Origin: JAOUEA01 sp038249195
Lineage (GTDB): Bacteria; Actinomycetota; UBA4738; HRBIN12
DNA: 64,000 bases
Reading direction: 5' to 3'
Assembly (NCBI GenBank): GCA_038249195.1
Contig: JBBRWM010000013.1
Location: 6,153 to 70,152, forward strand
Shown here: positions 49,981 through 57,740 of the stretch, one piece after another
How positions within the stretch are numbered: the stretch's first letter is position 1
Layout: the number at the start of each line of letters is the position of its first letter
Translations under genes and position numbers: made by a program
Notes under the pieces: model-generated
Seen by the model: only the letters and a program-made list of their open reading frames with translations
The model's database searches: none
Told to the model about the DNA's origin: nothing

Positions 49981-50438
49981 CTGGTTGGGGCCTCTCGCTC
50001 TGATGAGCTCGCGACGCGCTCCTCGGCGCGGGCCACCATCTCCTCGTCGGAGATGTCTTCGCGATGCGTGGCGAACCACCACGTGTTGCCGTACGCGTCG
50101 CGCACCCCCGCCATCCGGTCTCCATAGAACTCGTCCTGCGGCTCGCGCTCGGAGGGGGCGCCCGCCGCCAGCGCGCGCTCGTACGTGCCGTCGGCATCCT
50201 CCACGTAGAGATGCAGCGTGGAGGGTCTGGGCTCGTCGGGGGCGTCGGCCAGCATCACGACCGAGTCGCCGATCATCACCTCCGCGTGACCGATGGTGCC
50301 GTCGGGTCCGGGCATGCGCTGTCGCTCCTGCGCGTCGAGCGCGATCTTGACGAAATCGATCAGGCCCGCCGCGCCCCGCACCATCAGGTAGGGCGTGACG
50401 GTGTGATACCCCTCGGGGATCGCGCTTACGGTCGCCAT
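49977..50438 (-). CDS. VOC family protein, PhnB-like
   Basis: A 153-residue glyoxalase-fold protein (VTPYLMVRGAAGLIDFVKIA, then GHAEVMIGDSVVMLADAPDE, STLHLYVEDADGTYERALAA and DRMAGVRDAYGNTWWFATH). The DxxGNxWWFATH ending is typical of PhnB-type VOC proteins, often DNA-binding-free and of unknown substrate. ATG 50438 with GGAGGCAGC upstream. Confidence 0.9.
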   Translation of the reverse strand: MATVSAIPEGYHTVTPYLMVRGAAGLIDFVKIALDAQERQRMPGPDGTIGHAEVMIGDSVVMLADAPDEPRPSTLHLYVEDADGTYERALAAGAPSEREPQDEFYGDRMAGVRDAYGNTWWFATHREDISDEEMVARAEERVASSSEREAPTS

Positions 50439-50514
50439 GCTGCCTCCTTCCTCCCTCCGGCGGTGGGTTCCCTCTTTGGCGTCCGGCCCGGTGGGGTCGG
50501 ACGGCCCACCGCCC

Positions 50515-50742
50515 TCATCCGCCGCAGGCGCACCCGCCGCCGCAGCAGCCGCCCGAGTTGGCAGCGCCGTTCACCGCCGCGTCGGAGGTCGTGCCCGAGG
50601 CGGCGGCGAACAACGAGAACCGTCGACGCACACGATCGCTCCCGCAGCGTGGGCATGCCAGCGCCGTGTCCACGGCGCTCATGGAGCGACGTTCCTCGAA
50701 CGGATGCTCACACGCCAGACACACGTACTCGTAGGTGGCCAT
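50515..50742 (-). CDS. FmdB family zinc-ribbon protein
   Basis: A 75-residue protein opening MATYEYVCLACEHPFEERRS, the FmdB zinc ribbon with CLAC and CPRCGS knuckles. The tail is unusual: GGCCGGGCACGG, five cysteines spaced by glycine. Family members are small putative regulators (CxxC_CXXC_SSSS). Function unknown. Confidence 0.88.
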   Translation of the reverse strand: MATYEYVCLACEHPFEERRSMSAVDTALACPRCGSDRVRRRFSLFAAASGTTSDAAVNGAANSGGCCGGGCACGG

Positions 50743-50904
50743 GGGTTACACGCTACCTCGTCGGCCCGACATCGCTCAAGCGGGACGACCGGGAAACCGG
50801 GATGGAACGAGGCCTCGACCTGCGCTGAAGCGCCGGTGCAGAAGGGGCTTCAGGTGCGGCCAGGTCGCGCCGATGTCAGAAGGCAGTTGCTGGGAGGTGA
50901 CGTG

Positions 50905-51285
50905 ATGTCGCGAGTGCTGGTGATCGATGATGAGACGGTGGTGGGGACGATCCTGCGCTACGCCTTTCACGGGCAGGACCACCAGATCCTGATCGCGGAC
51001 GGCGGGCGTGCGGGGATCGAGGTTGCGCGCGCCGAGCATCCCGACGTCATCGTGCTCGACCTGATGATGCCCTCCGTGAACGGCTATGACGTCCTCGCCA
51101 TCCTGCGCGAAGACGCGGACACGAAACAGGTACCGATCCTCGTTCTCACGGCGGTCACCATGTCGCGAGAGCGGGAGCGCTGCCTATCGAGCGGCGCCGA
51201 CATGGTCATGACCAAACCCTTCGATCCGCAAGACGTCGCGGACGCCGTCCACGTGCTCCTGGAGCCGGAGGCCACCACCGCCTAG
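50905..51285 (+). CDS. Single-domain response regulator
   Basis: A 126-residue CheY-like receiver. Acidic pocket VLVIDDE near residue 7, phospho-Asp in PDVIVLDLMMPSVNGYDV (about residue 51), Thr in VPILVLTAVTMS and Lys in MVMTKPFDPQD. There is no output domain and no kinase nearby. ATG 50905 (or GTG 50902) follows GGGAGGTGAC. It lies just upstream of the Mau-like cassette, which has its own promoter, so a shared role is not implied. Confidence 0.92.
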   Translation: MSRVLVIDDETVVGTILRYAFHGQDHQILIADGGRAGIEVARAEHPDVIVLDLMMPSVNGYDVLAILREDADTKQVPILVLTAVTMSRERERCLSSGADMVMTKPFDPQDVADAVHVLLEPEATTA

Positions 51286-51290
51286 CTCGA

Positions 51291-51319
51291 TTGACGATGG
51301 GTCGGGGCTCCCCTACGCT
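51291..51319 (+). promoter_or_regulatory. Promoter of the Mau-like cassette
   Basis: TTGACG (51291-51296), a 17-base spacer, and TACGCT (51314-51319). The predicted start near 51326-51328 falls at the beginning of the coding-like part of the MauE-like gene. No other start codon lies between. Confidence 0.5.
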
Positions 51320-51393
51320 CCGGCGGCATCGAGCCCATCCGCCTCGCCCCCGTCTTCCTCCTCGCCGCAGCCCTGCTGGTCATCGGCGGGGCC

Positions 51394-52014
51394 GTGAAGA
51401 CGATACGCCCGAACGCCACCACCCAAGCGCTCTATGCTGCAGGCTTTCCGGCCCGGCGGTGGGGGGTTCGCGCGCTCGGTGTCGTCGAGATGGCGGTGGG
51501 CGTCGCCGCCTTGGCGCGTCCGGTTCCCGCCGTGGGCTTCTCGCTCGCGGCGCTGTACGCGGGGTTCGGGGCGTTCGTCGCCTTCCTGAAGCTGGCGCGT
51601 CCGCAGGCGGCCTCGTGTGGGTGCGCCGGCGGACACGACGTCCCCCCCAGCTGGGTGCACGTCGGATTGAACCTGGCCGCCGCCGCCTCGGGCCTAGCGG
51701 CCGCCCTGATCGGCGCCACCGCCTTGCCGTCGCTCGTGACGGCATCGGGGTGGGTCGCGGCGCCCGCGGCCGTCGGACTCTGTGTGGCGGGATGGCTCGT
51801 CACGGTCGTGGTGGCGGAGGCTCCTACGGCGTTCCGCGCGTGGACGCCGCCCACCCATCACGAGCAGGAGCTCTTCGATCCGGACCGGCATCGGCGCGCG
51901 GACGCGGCGTTAGCCATGTCGGGGGTCGGCGAGGGCCACGCCAGCCTGTGGCCCGATACGGACGTGGCGAGCCTGGCTGAGCGGGGCGCCCGGACGGAGG
52001 CGGGGGACGCGTGA
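51394..52014 (+). CDS. MauE/DoxX-like redox membrane protein
   Basis: The first canonical start in frame is GTG 51394, giving 206 residues. However, the frame is coding-like upstream to about 51328 (EPIRLAPVFLLAAALLVIGG), which would add a full first membrane helix. Initiation there would have to use ATC 51328 or an error for ATG. The body has four helices of the MauE/DoxX fold and a CGC pair in PQAASCGCAGGHD. MauE proteins help form disulfides in the methylamine dehydrogenase small subunit. The gene overlaps the MauA-like gene (GTGA). Confidence 0.8.
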   Translation: MKTIRPNATTQALYAAGFPARRWGVRALGVVEMAVGVAALARPVPAVGFSLAALYAGFGAFVAFLKLARPQAASCGCAGGHDVPPSWVHVGLNLAAAASGLAAALIGATALPSLVTASGWVAAPAAVGLCVAGWLVTVVVAEAPTAFRAWTPPTHHEQELFDPDRHRRADAALAMSGVGEGHASLWPDTDVASLAERGARTEAGDA

Positions 52015-52598
52015 GCGTGGCGGAGCGGGCGATGAAGGCCGCCACCTCGTGGGTGGCGCGCGGCCCCGAGCGCTCACGCGCGGAGCGTGCGACCGTCGCC
52101 GCGGCCGCCCTGGCGGTGGCGCCGGTGCGGTATGCCACGCGCCCGGTGGCGGCGCAGGACCTCGTGCGCGCGTCCTGCAGCCGGTGCCCGCCGGGTTCCC
52201 GCTGTTGCGGCGGCTACACCGCGTTCTGCTGCACGCTTCCCGGTGGCTCCAACTTCGGCTGCCCCCAGAACACGTTCGTCGGCGGGTGGTGGCAATGCAG
52301 CTATGGGGGCAGCGGCCTGTGCGGCACCACGAACGTCCGCTACTACCTCGACTGCAGCATCGATCCTGGGAAGGCGTGCCCCGGCGGCTGCCACTGCGGC
52401 AGCGACGATTGCAAGAACTTCAAGACATGCTGCGTCGTATTCCGCTACGGCCAGTGCAACACTCAGATCGCCGCGGTCACACCGATCCGATGCCGGCTCG
52501 TCACGTGCGTGTTGCCGTGCGAGATCGAGTGCGTGAACTGCCATTGTTCGGCAGCGGTCGACCAGGTGACGTGCTCACACGAGGCGGGCTGCCTGTGA
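52011..52598 (+). CDS. Cys-rich MauA-like (methylamine dehydrogenase light chain-like) protein
   Basis: A 195-residue protein from GTG 52011. An N-terminal basic and hydrophobic stretch (ERATVAAAALAVAPVRYATR) looks like an export signal, but it lacks a clear twin-arginine pair. The exported part has 25 cysteines, many in CC or CxC form. The segment CPQNTFVGGWWQCS to VRYYLDCSID parallels the MADH light chain around its first TTQ tryptophan (CPPGTKLATASW, then AYRDCCG). The second TTQ tryptophan has no counterpart; the only mature Trp residues are the adjacent WW. So it cannot make a standard TTQ cofactor. Function unknown. Confidence 0.82.
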   Translation: MSVAERAMKAATSWVARGPERSRAERATVAAAALAVAPVRYATRPVAAQDLVRASCSRCPPGSRCCGGYTAFCCTLPGGSNFGCPQNTFVGGWWQCSYGGSGLCGTTNVRYYLDCSIDPGKACPGGCHCGSDDCKNFKTCCVVFRYGQCNTQIAAVTPIRCRLVTCVLPCEIECVNCHCSAAVDQVTCSHEAGCL

Positions 52599-53296
52599 CC
52601 GCCCTCACCGTCATCGTGGTGGTCGAGACGCTTCTGCTCGCACTGCTCGCGTTCGTGGTCGTGGGGCTCCTGCGCAGCCACGCGGAGATACTCCGGCGCC
52701 TGCCGGCCCCCGAGGAGGCGCTGGGTCCGCAGCCCCTCCCCCTCAGGGACCGCTCCGCCGAGGCGGCCCCTGCAGAGCCGGCTGCACCGGAGGCGACGCG
52801 CATCCCCACGCACCTTCCGGGCCCCCGAGGGAACCTCACGCCCGCCTACGACCTGTCCGGCCGCACGCTGGGTGGAGACGCCGTGGTGACGCCCGTGGGT
52901 TCGGCGGGGGTTCCCGTGCTCGTGGCCTTCCTCTCGAGCGGCTGCCTGACCTGCCGGACGTTCTGGGAGGGCCTGCGCGCGGGCGCGCATCGACCCATGC
53001 CCGAGGAGGCCCGCGTGGTCGTGGTCACCAAGGGGCGTGACCTCGAGAGCCCGTCCCGCCTGCAGGATCTCGCGCCGGCGGACGTGCCGGTCGTGATGTC
53101 CACCGAGGCCTGGGCCGACTATGGCGTCACGATGTCGCCGTTCTTCGTGATGGTGGGCGCCGACGGCGAGGTCCGCGGCGAGGGCGCCGCGAGCTCGTGG
53201 GATCAGGTTCGGTCGCTGCTCGACGACGCGATGGCCGATGAGGAGCTCGCGCGCGCGGAGGCCACGGCCTCATCCGAGGGCGGGGGATCACCTTGA
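52595..53296 (+). CDS. MauD/TlpA-like membrane-anchored thioredoxin
   Basis: A 233-residue protein from GTG 52595 (GTGA overlap with the MauA-like gene). One N-terminal anchor helix (TVIVVVETLLLALLAFVVVG), a Pro/Ala linker, then a thioredoxin fold with the active site SSGCLTCRTFWEG (CLTC) and the cis-Pro region TMSPFFVMVG. MauD is proposed to form or shuffle disulfides in the MADH light chain; here the likely client is the neighbouring Cys-rich protein. It acts on the outer face of the membrane. TTGA overlap leads to the next gene. Confidence 0.88.
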   Translation: MTALTVIVVVETLLLALLAFVVVGLLRSHAEILRRLPAPEEALGPQPLPLRDRSAEAAPAEPAAPEATRIPTHLPGPRGNLTPAYDLSGRTLGGDAVVTPVGSAGVPVLVAFLSSGCLTCRTFWEGLRAGAHRPMPEEARVVVVTKGRDLESPSRLQDLAPADVPVVMSTEAWADYGVTMSPFFVMVGADGEVRGEGAASSWDQVRSLLDDAMADEELARAEATASSEGGGSP

Positions 53297-53976
53297 GCGG
53301 GGGATCGGTGTACCTCGGCCTCGCCATGGGACTGGCGGCCGCCGCCGCGGTCCGGTCGACCTGGTCGCCGTGAGGGATGTCGATGATGGGAAGCATCACC
53401 CCGCTCGGGCAGCGGGCCCGCGGATCTCGATTCTGGCCGACGGCAACGGCCTACGTCATCGCCTCCGCGTCCGCCGGCGCGCTCGTGGGCGCCGTCCTGG
53501 GGATCGTGGGTCTGCCGCTCGCACGCACCCTGCCGTGGACCGGGAGGATCGCGCTGCTCGTCGTGGTCACCTTCTTCGGACTCGCAGCCGACCTGGGGAT
53601 CGGCGGGCTGCGGCTGCCCTCGGTGCGTCGTCAGGTGAACGAGGAGTGGATGCTGCGCTACCGCGGGCCCGTGTACGGCGCCGGGTTCGGGCTCCAACTG
53701 GGGGCGGGGTTCGTGACGATCGTCACCGCGTCGGCGATCTACGCGGCGCTGTTCGCCGAGCTGCTCGTGGGCGACATCCTCCCCGCGGCGCTCATCGGGC
53801 TCGTGTTCGGCACCCTACGGGCGTTGCCCATCCTCGCGGTGGCGGGCGTGCGCGAGCCGGGGCAGCTCGGCCGTGTCCAGCGGGAACTTGGGCGATGGGG
53901 CGGCCCGGTCCGTCGGGCGATCCTGTGGGCAGAGTCGGCGCTCGCCGTGGTCGCCGCCGCGGTGGTGTTGCGATGA
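53293..53976 (+). CDS. CcdA/MauF-like membrane protein with in-frame TGA (possible selenoprotein)
   Basis: The coupled start is TTG 53293, overlapping the MauD-like stop as TTGA. The frame gives MSGGSVYLGLAMGLAAAA then VRSTWSP, meets TGA at 53371-53373, and continues GMSMMGSITPLGQRARG through four to five further helices to 53976. Without readthrough the first ATG is 53377, which loses the first helix. The motif SP-x-G after a helix resembles the SPC redox motif of CcdA/DsbD-type transporters, and TGA sits where the Cys would be. No Cys occurs anywhere else in the protein. A hairpin lies 26 nt downstream. Alternatives are a TGC to TGA mutation or a base-call error. Confidence 0.65.
53400..53416 (+). 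promoter_or_regulatory. Hairpin downstream of in-frame TGA, SECIS-like
   Basis: CCCGCT (53400-53405), loop CGGGC, AGCGGG (53411-53416): a 6-bp perfect stem whose loop starts 32 nt after the TGA and has a G at its second position. This fits the loose rules for bacterial SECIS elements, but short GC hairpins are common in such DNA. Confidence 0.3.
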
Positions 53977-54434
53977 CTCGGCTGGCCGACCGCGGGCTCT
54001 CGCTGGACGTTCCGCCCGGCTGGGAGGGCCGGATCTTCACTACACGCCTGCCCCCACCCGCGGAGAACCACCCCGTGCTGCACCTCGCCGACGCACCGCT
54101 GCCCTTCGACCACGGGTCCTACCTCGAGACGGCGGCGACCCTGCGCGGCCGGCGTGGGGGTTTGGTGTGCTCGTTGGTGAGCTTTTCGCCCGACCTCGCA
54201 GACGTGGGCCTCTACGCGCCGCAAGGGCCGCCGCGCATCCGCCCGCAGGATCTCGATCCGCGGACGCTCCAGGTCCCCGCGCCGGACCGGGCCGGCGTGC
54301 AGCGGTTCTTCTCCCTGAGCGGCCGTCCGTTCTGCCTCTACCTCATCGCGTCCCTGGACCTGCACACGGCGGCCCGACTGCGGATCGCGAACGACGCCCT
54401 CGCGTCGCTGCACGTCGAGGGAGTGCGGGCGTGA
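53973..54434 (+). CDS. Uncharacterised protein of the Mau-like cassette
   Basis: A 153-residue soluble protein with no signal or membrane helix, ATG 53973 overlapping the previous stop (ATGA). Segments: LSLDVPPGWEGRIFTTRLPP, HPVLHLADAPLPFDHGSYLE and VQRFFSLSGRPFCLYLIASL. Mostly beta with a C-terminal helix. I know no named family. Its fixed place between the membrane protein and the second thioredoxin suggests a cytoplasmic assembly or chaperone role, which is inference only. Confidence 0.78.
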   Translation: MTRLADRGLSLDVPPGWEGRIFTTRLPPPAENHPVLHLADAPLPFDHGSYLETAATLRGRRGGLVCSLVSFSPDLADVGLYAPQGPPRIRPQDLDPRTLQVPAPDRAGVQRFFSLSGRPFCLYLIASLDLHTAARLRIANDALASLHVEGVRA

Positions 54435-55003
54435 GCTGGCTGCCCTGGATCCTGGTCGGGGTGCTCACCGGGGTCGTGCTATGGCTCCTGCTGGCGCTTT
54501 CGGGAGCCGCACGGACCGTCGCCGAGCTCCGCGCCGCCGACGAGGCCGCGGTGCGCCATCTCTCCGGGGGCATCGTGCCGGGGAGCCGCGCTCCCGGGTT
54601 CCAGGCCGACGCCGCCGACGAGAGCGTGTTCGATGCGCGTCAGACGGCGGGCCTGCGGCACCTCGTGCTCTTCGCGGACCCGGCATGTGCCGCGTGCGCC
54701 ATGCTCGTGCCCGGCGTCGTGTCCGAAGCCGCGGCGCGGCGGCTCCCCACGGTGGTCGTGGTGAGCCGGGGCGACCTCCGAGCTCATCCCCCCGCGTGGC
54801 GCGCCACCGACCGTGCCTGGCTGGTGAGCGAGCGTGGCACCGAGGTCTCCGACGCCTTCGGCGTGGACATCACGCCCACCGTGTTCGTGATCGACGAGGG
54901 CGGCGCCGTGGTCTCTCGCGGCCCCGTGCAGACCGTGGACGAGGTCGCGGATCTCGTGGCCCAAGGCGCCGGCGTGCGGATCGTGGGAGCCGACGGTGGC
55001 TGA
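54431..55003 (+). CDS. Second membrane-anchored thioredoxin-like protein
   Basis: A 190-residue protein from GTG 54431 (GTGA overlap). N-terminal anchor WILVGVLTGVVLWLLLALSG, then a TlpA/MauD-like thioredoxin fold with active site DPACAACAMLVPG (CAAC) and cis-Pro segment VDITPTVFVIDEGG. Two different thioredoxin-like proteins in one operon (CLTC and CAAC) suggest an oxidising and an isomerising or reducing pair acting on the Cys-rich clients. It overlaps the next gene by eight bases. Confidence 0.85.
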   Translation: MSWLPWILVGVLTGVVLWLLLALSGAARTVAELRAADEAAVRHLSGGIVPGSRAPGFQADAADESVFDARQTAGLRHLVLFADPACAACAMLVPGVVSEAAARRLPTVVVVSRGDLRAHPPAWRATDRAWLVSERGTEVSDAFGVDITPTVFVIDEGGAVVSRGPVQTVDEVADLVAQGAGVRIVGADGG

Positions 55004-55316
55004 GCAGTCGGGGCCGCCGGTCGTCGAGCGGTCCGGGTCGTCGAGCGAGCGGGCACGCGAGCTCACGCGACGCTCGTTCGTTACGCGCGCCTCGCTCGCG
55101 GCGTTCGGAGCCTACGCTGCCGTGAGCACCCTCGGCGCCGCGCCGGCCCGCGCACGACCCCATCCCGACCCATGCAAGGTGGGGTGCGAACCCATCAGCA
55201 AGACGGGATGTGCGTGCGGCGGGAATCTCTATCGGTGCGGCGGATGCTCGAGGCGGTTCCACGCGTGCATCCAGGGCCGGCCCTACCGGGGGTTCTGCCT
55301 TCGGCGCGCGTGCTGA
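54996..55316 (+). CDS. Tat-exported small Cys-rich protein
   Basis: A 106-residue protein from GTG 54996. It has a clear twin-arginine signal (LTRRSFVTRASLAAFGAYAA), cleavage likely after APARA. The mature 50-residue part holds nine cysteines (DPCKVGCEPISKTGCACGG, then CGGCSRRFHACIQGRPY). Tat export means it may fold, perhaps with a cofactor, before leaving the cell. It is the last gene of the Mau-like operon and a second probable client of its disulfide enzymes. Confidence 0.8.
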   Translation: MAEQSGPPVVERSGSSSERARELTRRSFVTRASLAAFGAYAAVSTLGAAPARARPHPDPCKVGCEPISKTGCACGGNLYRCGGCSRRFHACIQGRPYRGFCLRRAC

Positions 55317-55329
55317 GCGCCCTCGGGGC

Positions 55330-56628
55330 TCAGGCTCCGCCCACGCCGGCGCGCAACCGGAGCCCGTACCTGAGGAAGGCGGCGTCGCGCGCGTTCCACA
55401 CCACCACGGCGCGCGTGGGACGCGTCAGCGCGAGCGAGGGCGACTCGTTGATCCTCGCCTCCTTGCCGGAGAGTCGGAGCGCGCTCGACCAGCTGAGGCC
55501 GCCGTCGCCGGAGCTCGTCGCGAACAGATCGACGCGTGCGGATCGACGGGTGGAGCTGCACGGGTTCGCGAGCTGCGTCCTGCGGCACGCGCCGAACGCC
55601 ACCGTCAGGTCCTGGGTCCCCGAGGGCGCGACGGCCGGCCCGTAGGCGCCCGCGTAGGTCCGCCCCCGCAGGTTGGTCGGCCAGGCGCCCGCGAGCAGGT
55701 CGCGCTCCGGGCCGAGCGTCGACCCGTCCCACACGCGTACGGCGAGCCCTCCCGTCGTGGTGTAGGAGATCGCCACGTCTTCGGTCGTGCCGTCGGTGGC
55801 CCCCCGCGCCCCGGCGTAGTGGAAACCGTCGTTCGGACCCCGCGGCGTGACCACGTCGAGCGGCGAGTTCCTGGTCCAGTCGGCGCCGCCGGCGCTCGAG
55901 GTCTTCACCACCTGCTTCCCAGCGTCATCCGCGTACCAGGTGAGCGCCACGTTGGATCCGCTCGCCCCCACGGCGGGGTAGCCCGCGAACCCCTCGGCAC
56001 CGCCGGGGCGCGCGGTGGTGGTTCCGACCGTGCTCACGCTCCATGTCTTGCCCTGGTCGGCGCTCGTGGCAAGTCGGATTGCCCCCGATCCGGCCATCGT
56101 CCAGGCGGCGTACGCATGGTTGCCGGTCATCGCGAGGGTCGGGTAGTCGACGCGGCCGCCCGCCGGCGACAGACGCACTGGCGGGAACCAGTGCCTGCCC
56201 GAGCGTGAGCCGCGTCGCACGTAGAACGCGCGGGGCGCCCTGGCGCGGTAGTGGCGGTAGGAGGTTTGCGTGACCCAGCCGGCCAGCACGGCGGAGCCGG
56301 CGCCGGCCACGGAGGCGCGCTCGGCCTGGCGCTTGGGTTGCGAGACCCGCACCGGCTTCGACCACCGGCCGCCCCCGCCCCGCTGCGCGAACACCCCCAT
56401 GAACGGACCGCGGTCGGTTGCGCACCGGCCGTGCGGCGGCGGGCAGTCGCTCGACCACATCACGAGGAGTCCGTCGGCCGTCGCGGTGAGCGAGCCCCCC
56501 GGGTTCCATACGGAAGGAGGCCCCACCGGGTGATCGGGTCCCCACACCACGGCGGCGGAGGCCGGTGGGGCAAGGAGCGCGCCACCGATCAGGGCCATCG
56601 GAAGAGCGCGGCGGAGGGCGAGCGTCAT
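55330..56628 (-). CDS. Secreted BNR/sialidase-like beta-propeller protein
   Basis: A 432-residue protein with a signal peptide (ALPMALIGGALLAPPASAA). The rest is a beta-propeller with Asp-box repeats (TSADQGKTWSVS, SSGDGGLSWSSAL). No sialidase arginine triad could be assigned, so catalytic activity is not claimed. It converges on the Mau-like operon, 13 bases from its last stop, and is not part of it. Confidence 0.78.
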   Translation of the reverse strand: MTLALRRALPMALIGGALLAPPASAAVVWGPDHPVGPPSVWNPGGSLTATADGLLVMWSSDCPPPHGRCATDRGPFMGVFAQRGGGGRWSKPVRVSQPKRQAERASVAGAGSAVLAGWVTQTSYRHYRARAPRAFYVRRGSRSGRHWFPPVRLSPAGGRVDYPTLAMTGNHAYAAWTMAGSGAIRLATSADQGKTWSVSTVGTTTARPGGAEGFAGYPAVGASGSNVALTWYADDAGKQVVKTSSAGGADWTRNSPLDVVTPRGPNDGFHYAGARGATDGTTEDVAISYTTTGGLAVRVWDGSTLGPERDLLAGAWPTNLRGRTYAGAYGPAVAPSGTQDLTVAFGACRRTQLANPCSSTRRSARVDLFATSSGDGGLSWSSALRLSGKEARINESPSLALTRPTRAVVVWNARDAAFLRYGLRLRAGVGGA

Positions 56629-56678
56629 GGCGCCAGATGCTACTCGGCGGCCCCACGAGCTTGGGATAGCCTGCGCGG

Positions 56679-57740
56679 GTGGGTTCCTGGAGCACCGGCG
56701 CTCTGATCGGCGTGTTCGCGGTGGCGGCGGCGGCCACCTGGATCGCGGGCGTGGTGCTCTCCGACGCCACCGATGTCATCGACGACCGATTCGGCCTCGG
56801 TGAGGCCCTCGGGGGCATGATCCTCCTCGGGTTCGTCGGGACCTTGCCGGAGCTCGCCGTCACGGCGTCGGCCGCCGTGCACGGGAACCTCGGCCTGGCC
56901 GCCGGGAACCTCCTCGGCGGCATCGGGATGCAGACGTTGGTCCTGGTGTTGATCGATGCGGTGTCGCGCAGCGAGACGCCGCTGTCCACGATGTCGAAGG
57001 TCGTCGAGCCGATCTTCGAGGCCCTGCTCGTCGTCCTGGTCGTGTCCATCGCGCTCATGGGTCCGCTGCTCCCGGCGAGCGTCGCCATCGGACCCGTGAG
57101 CCCGGTCTCCCTCACCATCGTCATCGCGTGGCTGCTCGGCATGGTCGGGCTCCAGCGGATCCAACGCTCGGAGCATTGGGAGTCGGTCGAGGACAGCCTG
57201 CGGGGCACCCTCGTCGCCGCGCAACCCGGACCCGTGAAGGGCGTTCGGCCAAACCGGTTCGCGAACGCCTCCACGCGCGTCGCCGTCATCTGGTTCGGCG
57301 TGGCAGCGTTGGTGACCCTCGTGGCCGGCGTCGCGCTCGAGCAGTCGGGTGACGGGCTCGCGACCGCGTGGGGGATCAACGGCGTCATCTTCGGCGCCAC
57401 GATCCTGGCCGCCGTGACGGCGCTCCCCGAGGTCAGCACCGGGATCCGCGCGGTGCGACTCGGCAAGGTAGGGCTCGCCATGGGCGACATCTTCGGTGGC
57501 AACTCCGTACAGATCACGCTGTTCCTGCTCGCCGACATCTTGGCGGGCAAGCCGGTGCTCACCTCCGTGAGCAACGACTCGATGTGGCTGGGCGGGACGG
57601 GGCTCGCCGTGACCGCGATCTTCGCGATGGGGCTGCTCTTCAGGCCCCGCCGCAAGGTCCTCGGTTTGGGGCCCGATGCGTGGTTCGTGCTCGTGGCCTA
57701 CGTGCTCGGGATCTGGGGTCTGCTCTTCATCGCGGGTTGA
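56679..57740 (+). CDS. Sodium/calcium exchanger (CaCA) family antiporter
   Basis: A 353-residue membrane protein from GTG 56679 with about ten helices. The two alpha repeats are visible: GGMILLGFVGTLPELAVTAS with GNLLGGIGMQTL, and FGATILAAVTALPEVSTGIR with GDIFGGNSVQITLFLLADI. The Glu in each PE motif is the usual ion ligand. It would exchange a divalent or monovalent cation against protons or sodium. Ion identity is not decidable. Confidence 0.9.
   Translation: MGSWSTGALIGVFAVAAAATWIAGVVLSDATDVIDDRFGLGEALGGMILLGFVGTLPELAVTASAAVHGNLGLAAGNLLGGIGMQTLVLVLIDAVSRSETPLSTMSKVVEPIFEALLVVLVVSIALMGPLLPASVAIGPVSPVSLTIVIAWLLGMVGLQRIQRSEHWESVEDSLRGTLVAAQPGPVKGVRPNRFANASTRVAVIWFGVAALVTLVAGVALEQSGDGLATAWGINGVIFGATILAAVTALPEVSTGIRAVRLGKVGLAMGDIFGGNSVQITLFLLADILAGKPVLTSVSNDSMWLGGTGLAVTAIFAMGLLFRPRRKVLGLGPDAWFVLVAYVLGIWGLLFIAG

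Noticed and set aside
52011..52598. Metallothionein as an explanation for the Cys-rich protein
   Set aside because: Too long, has aromatic and hydrophobic core residues, and sits with thioredoxin and MauE-like genes; the MADH light chain pattern fits better.
53377..53976. Simple reading of the membrane gene from ATG 53377
   Set aside because: Not fully excluded, but it breaks the chain of overlapping starts, loses the first helix and leaves 80 bases of coding-like sequence unused.
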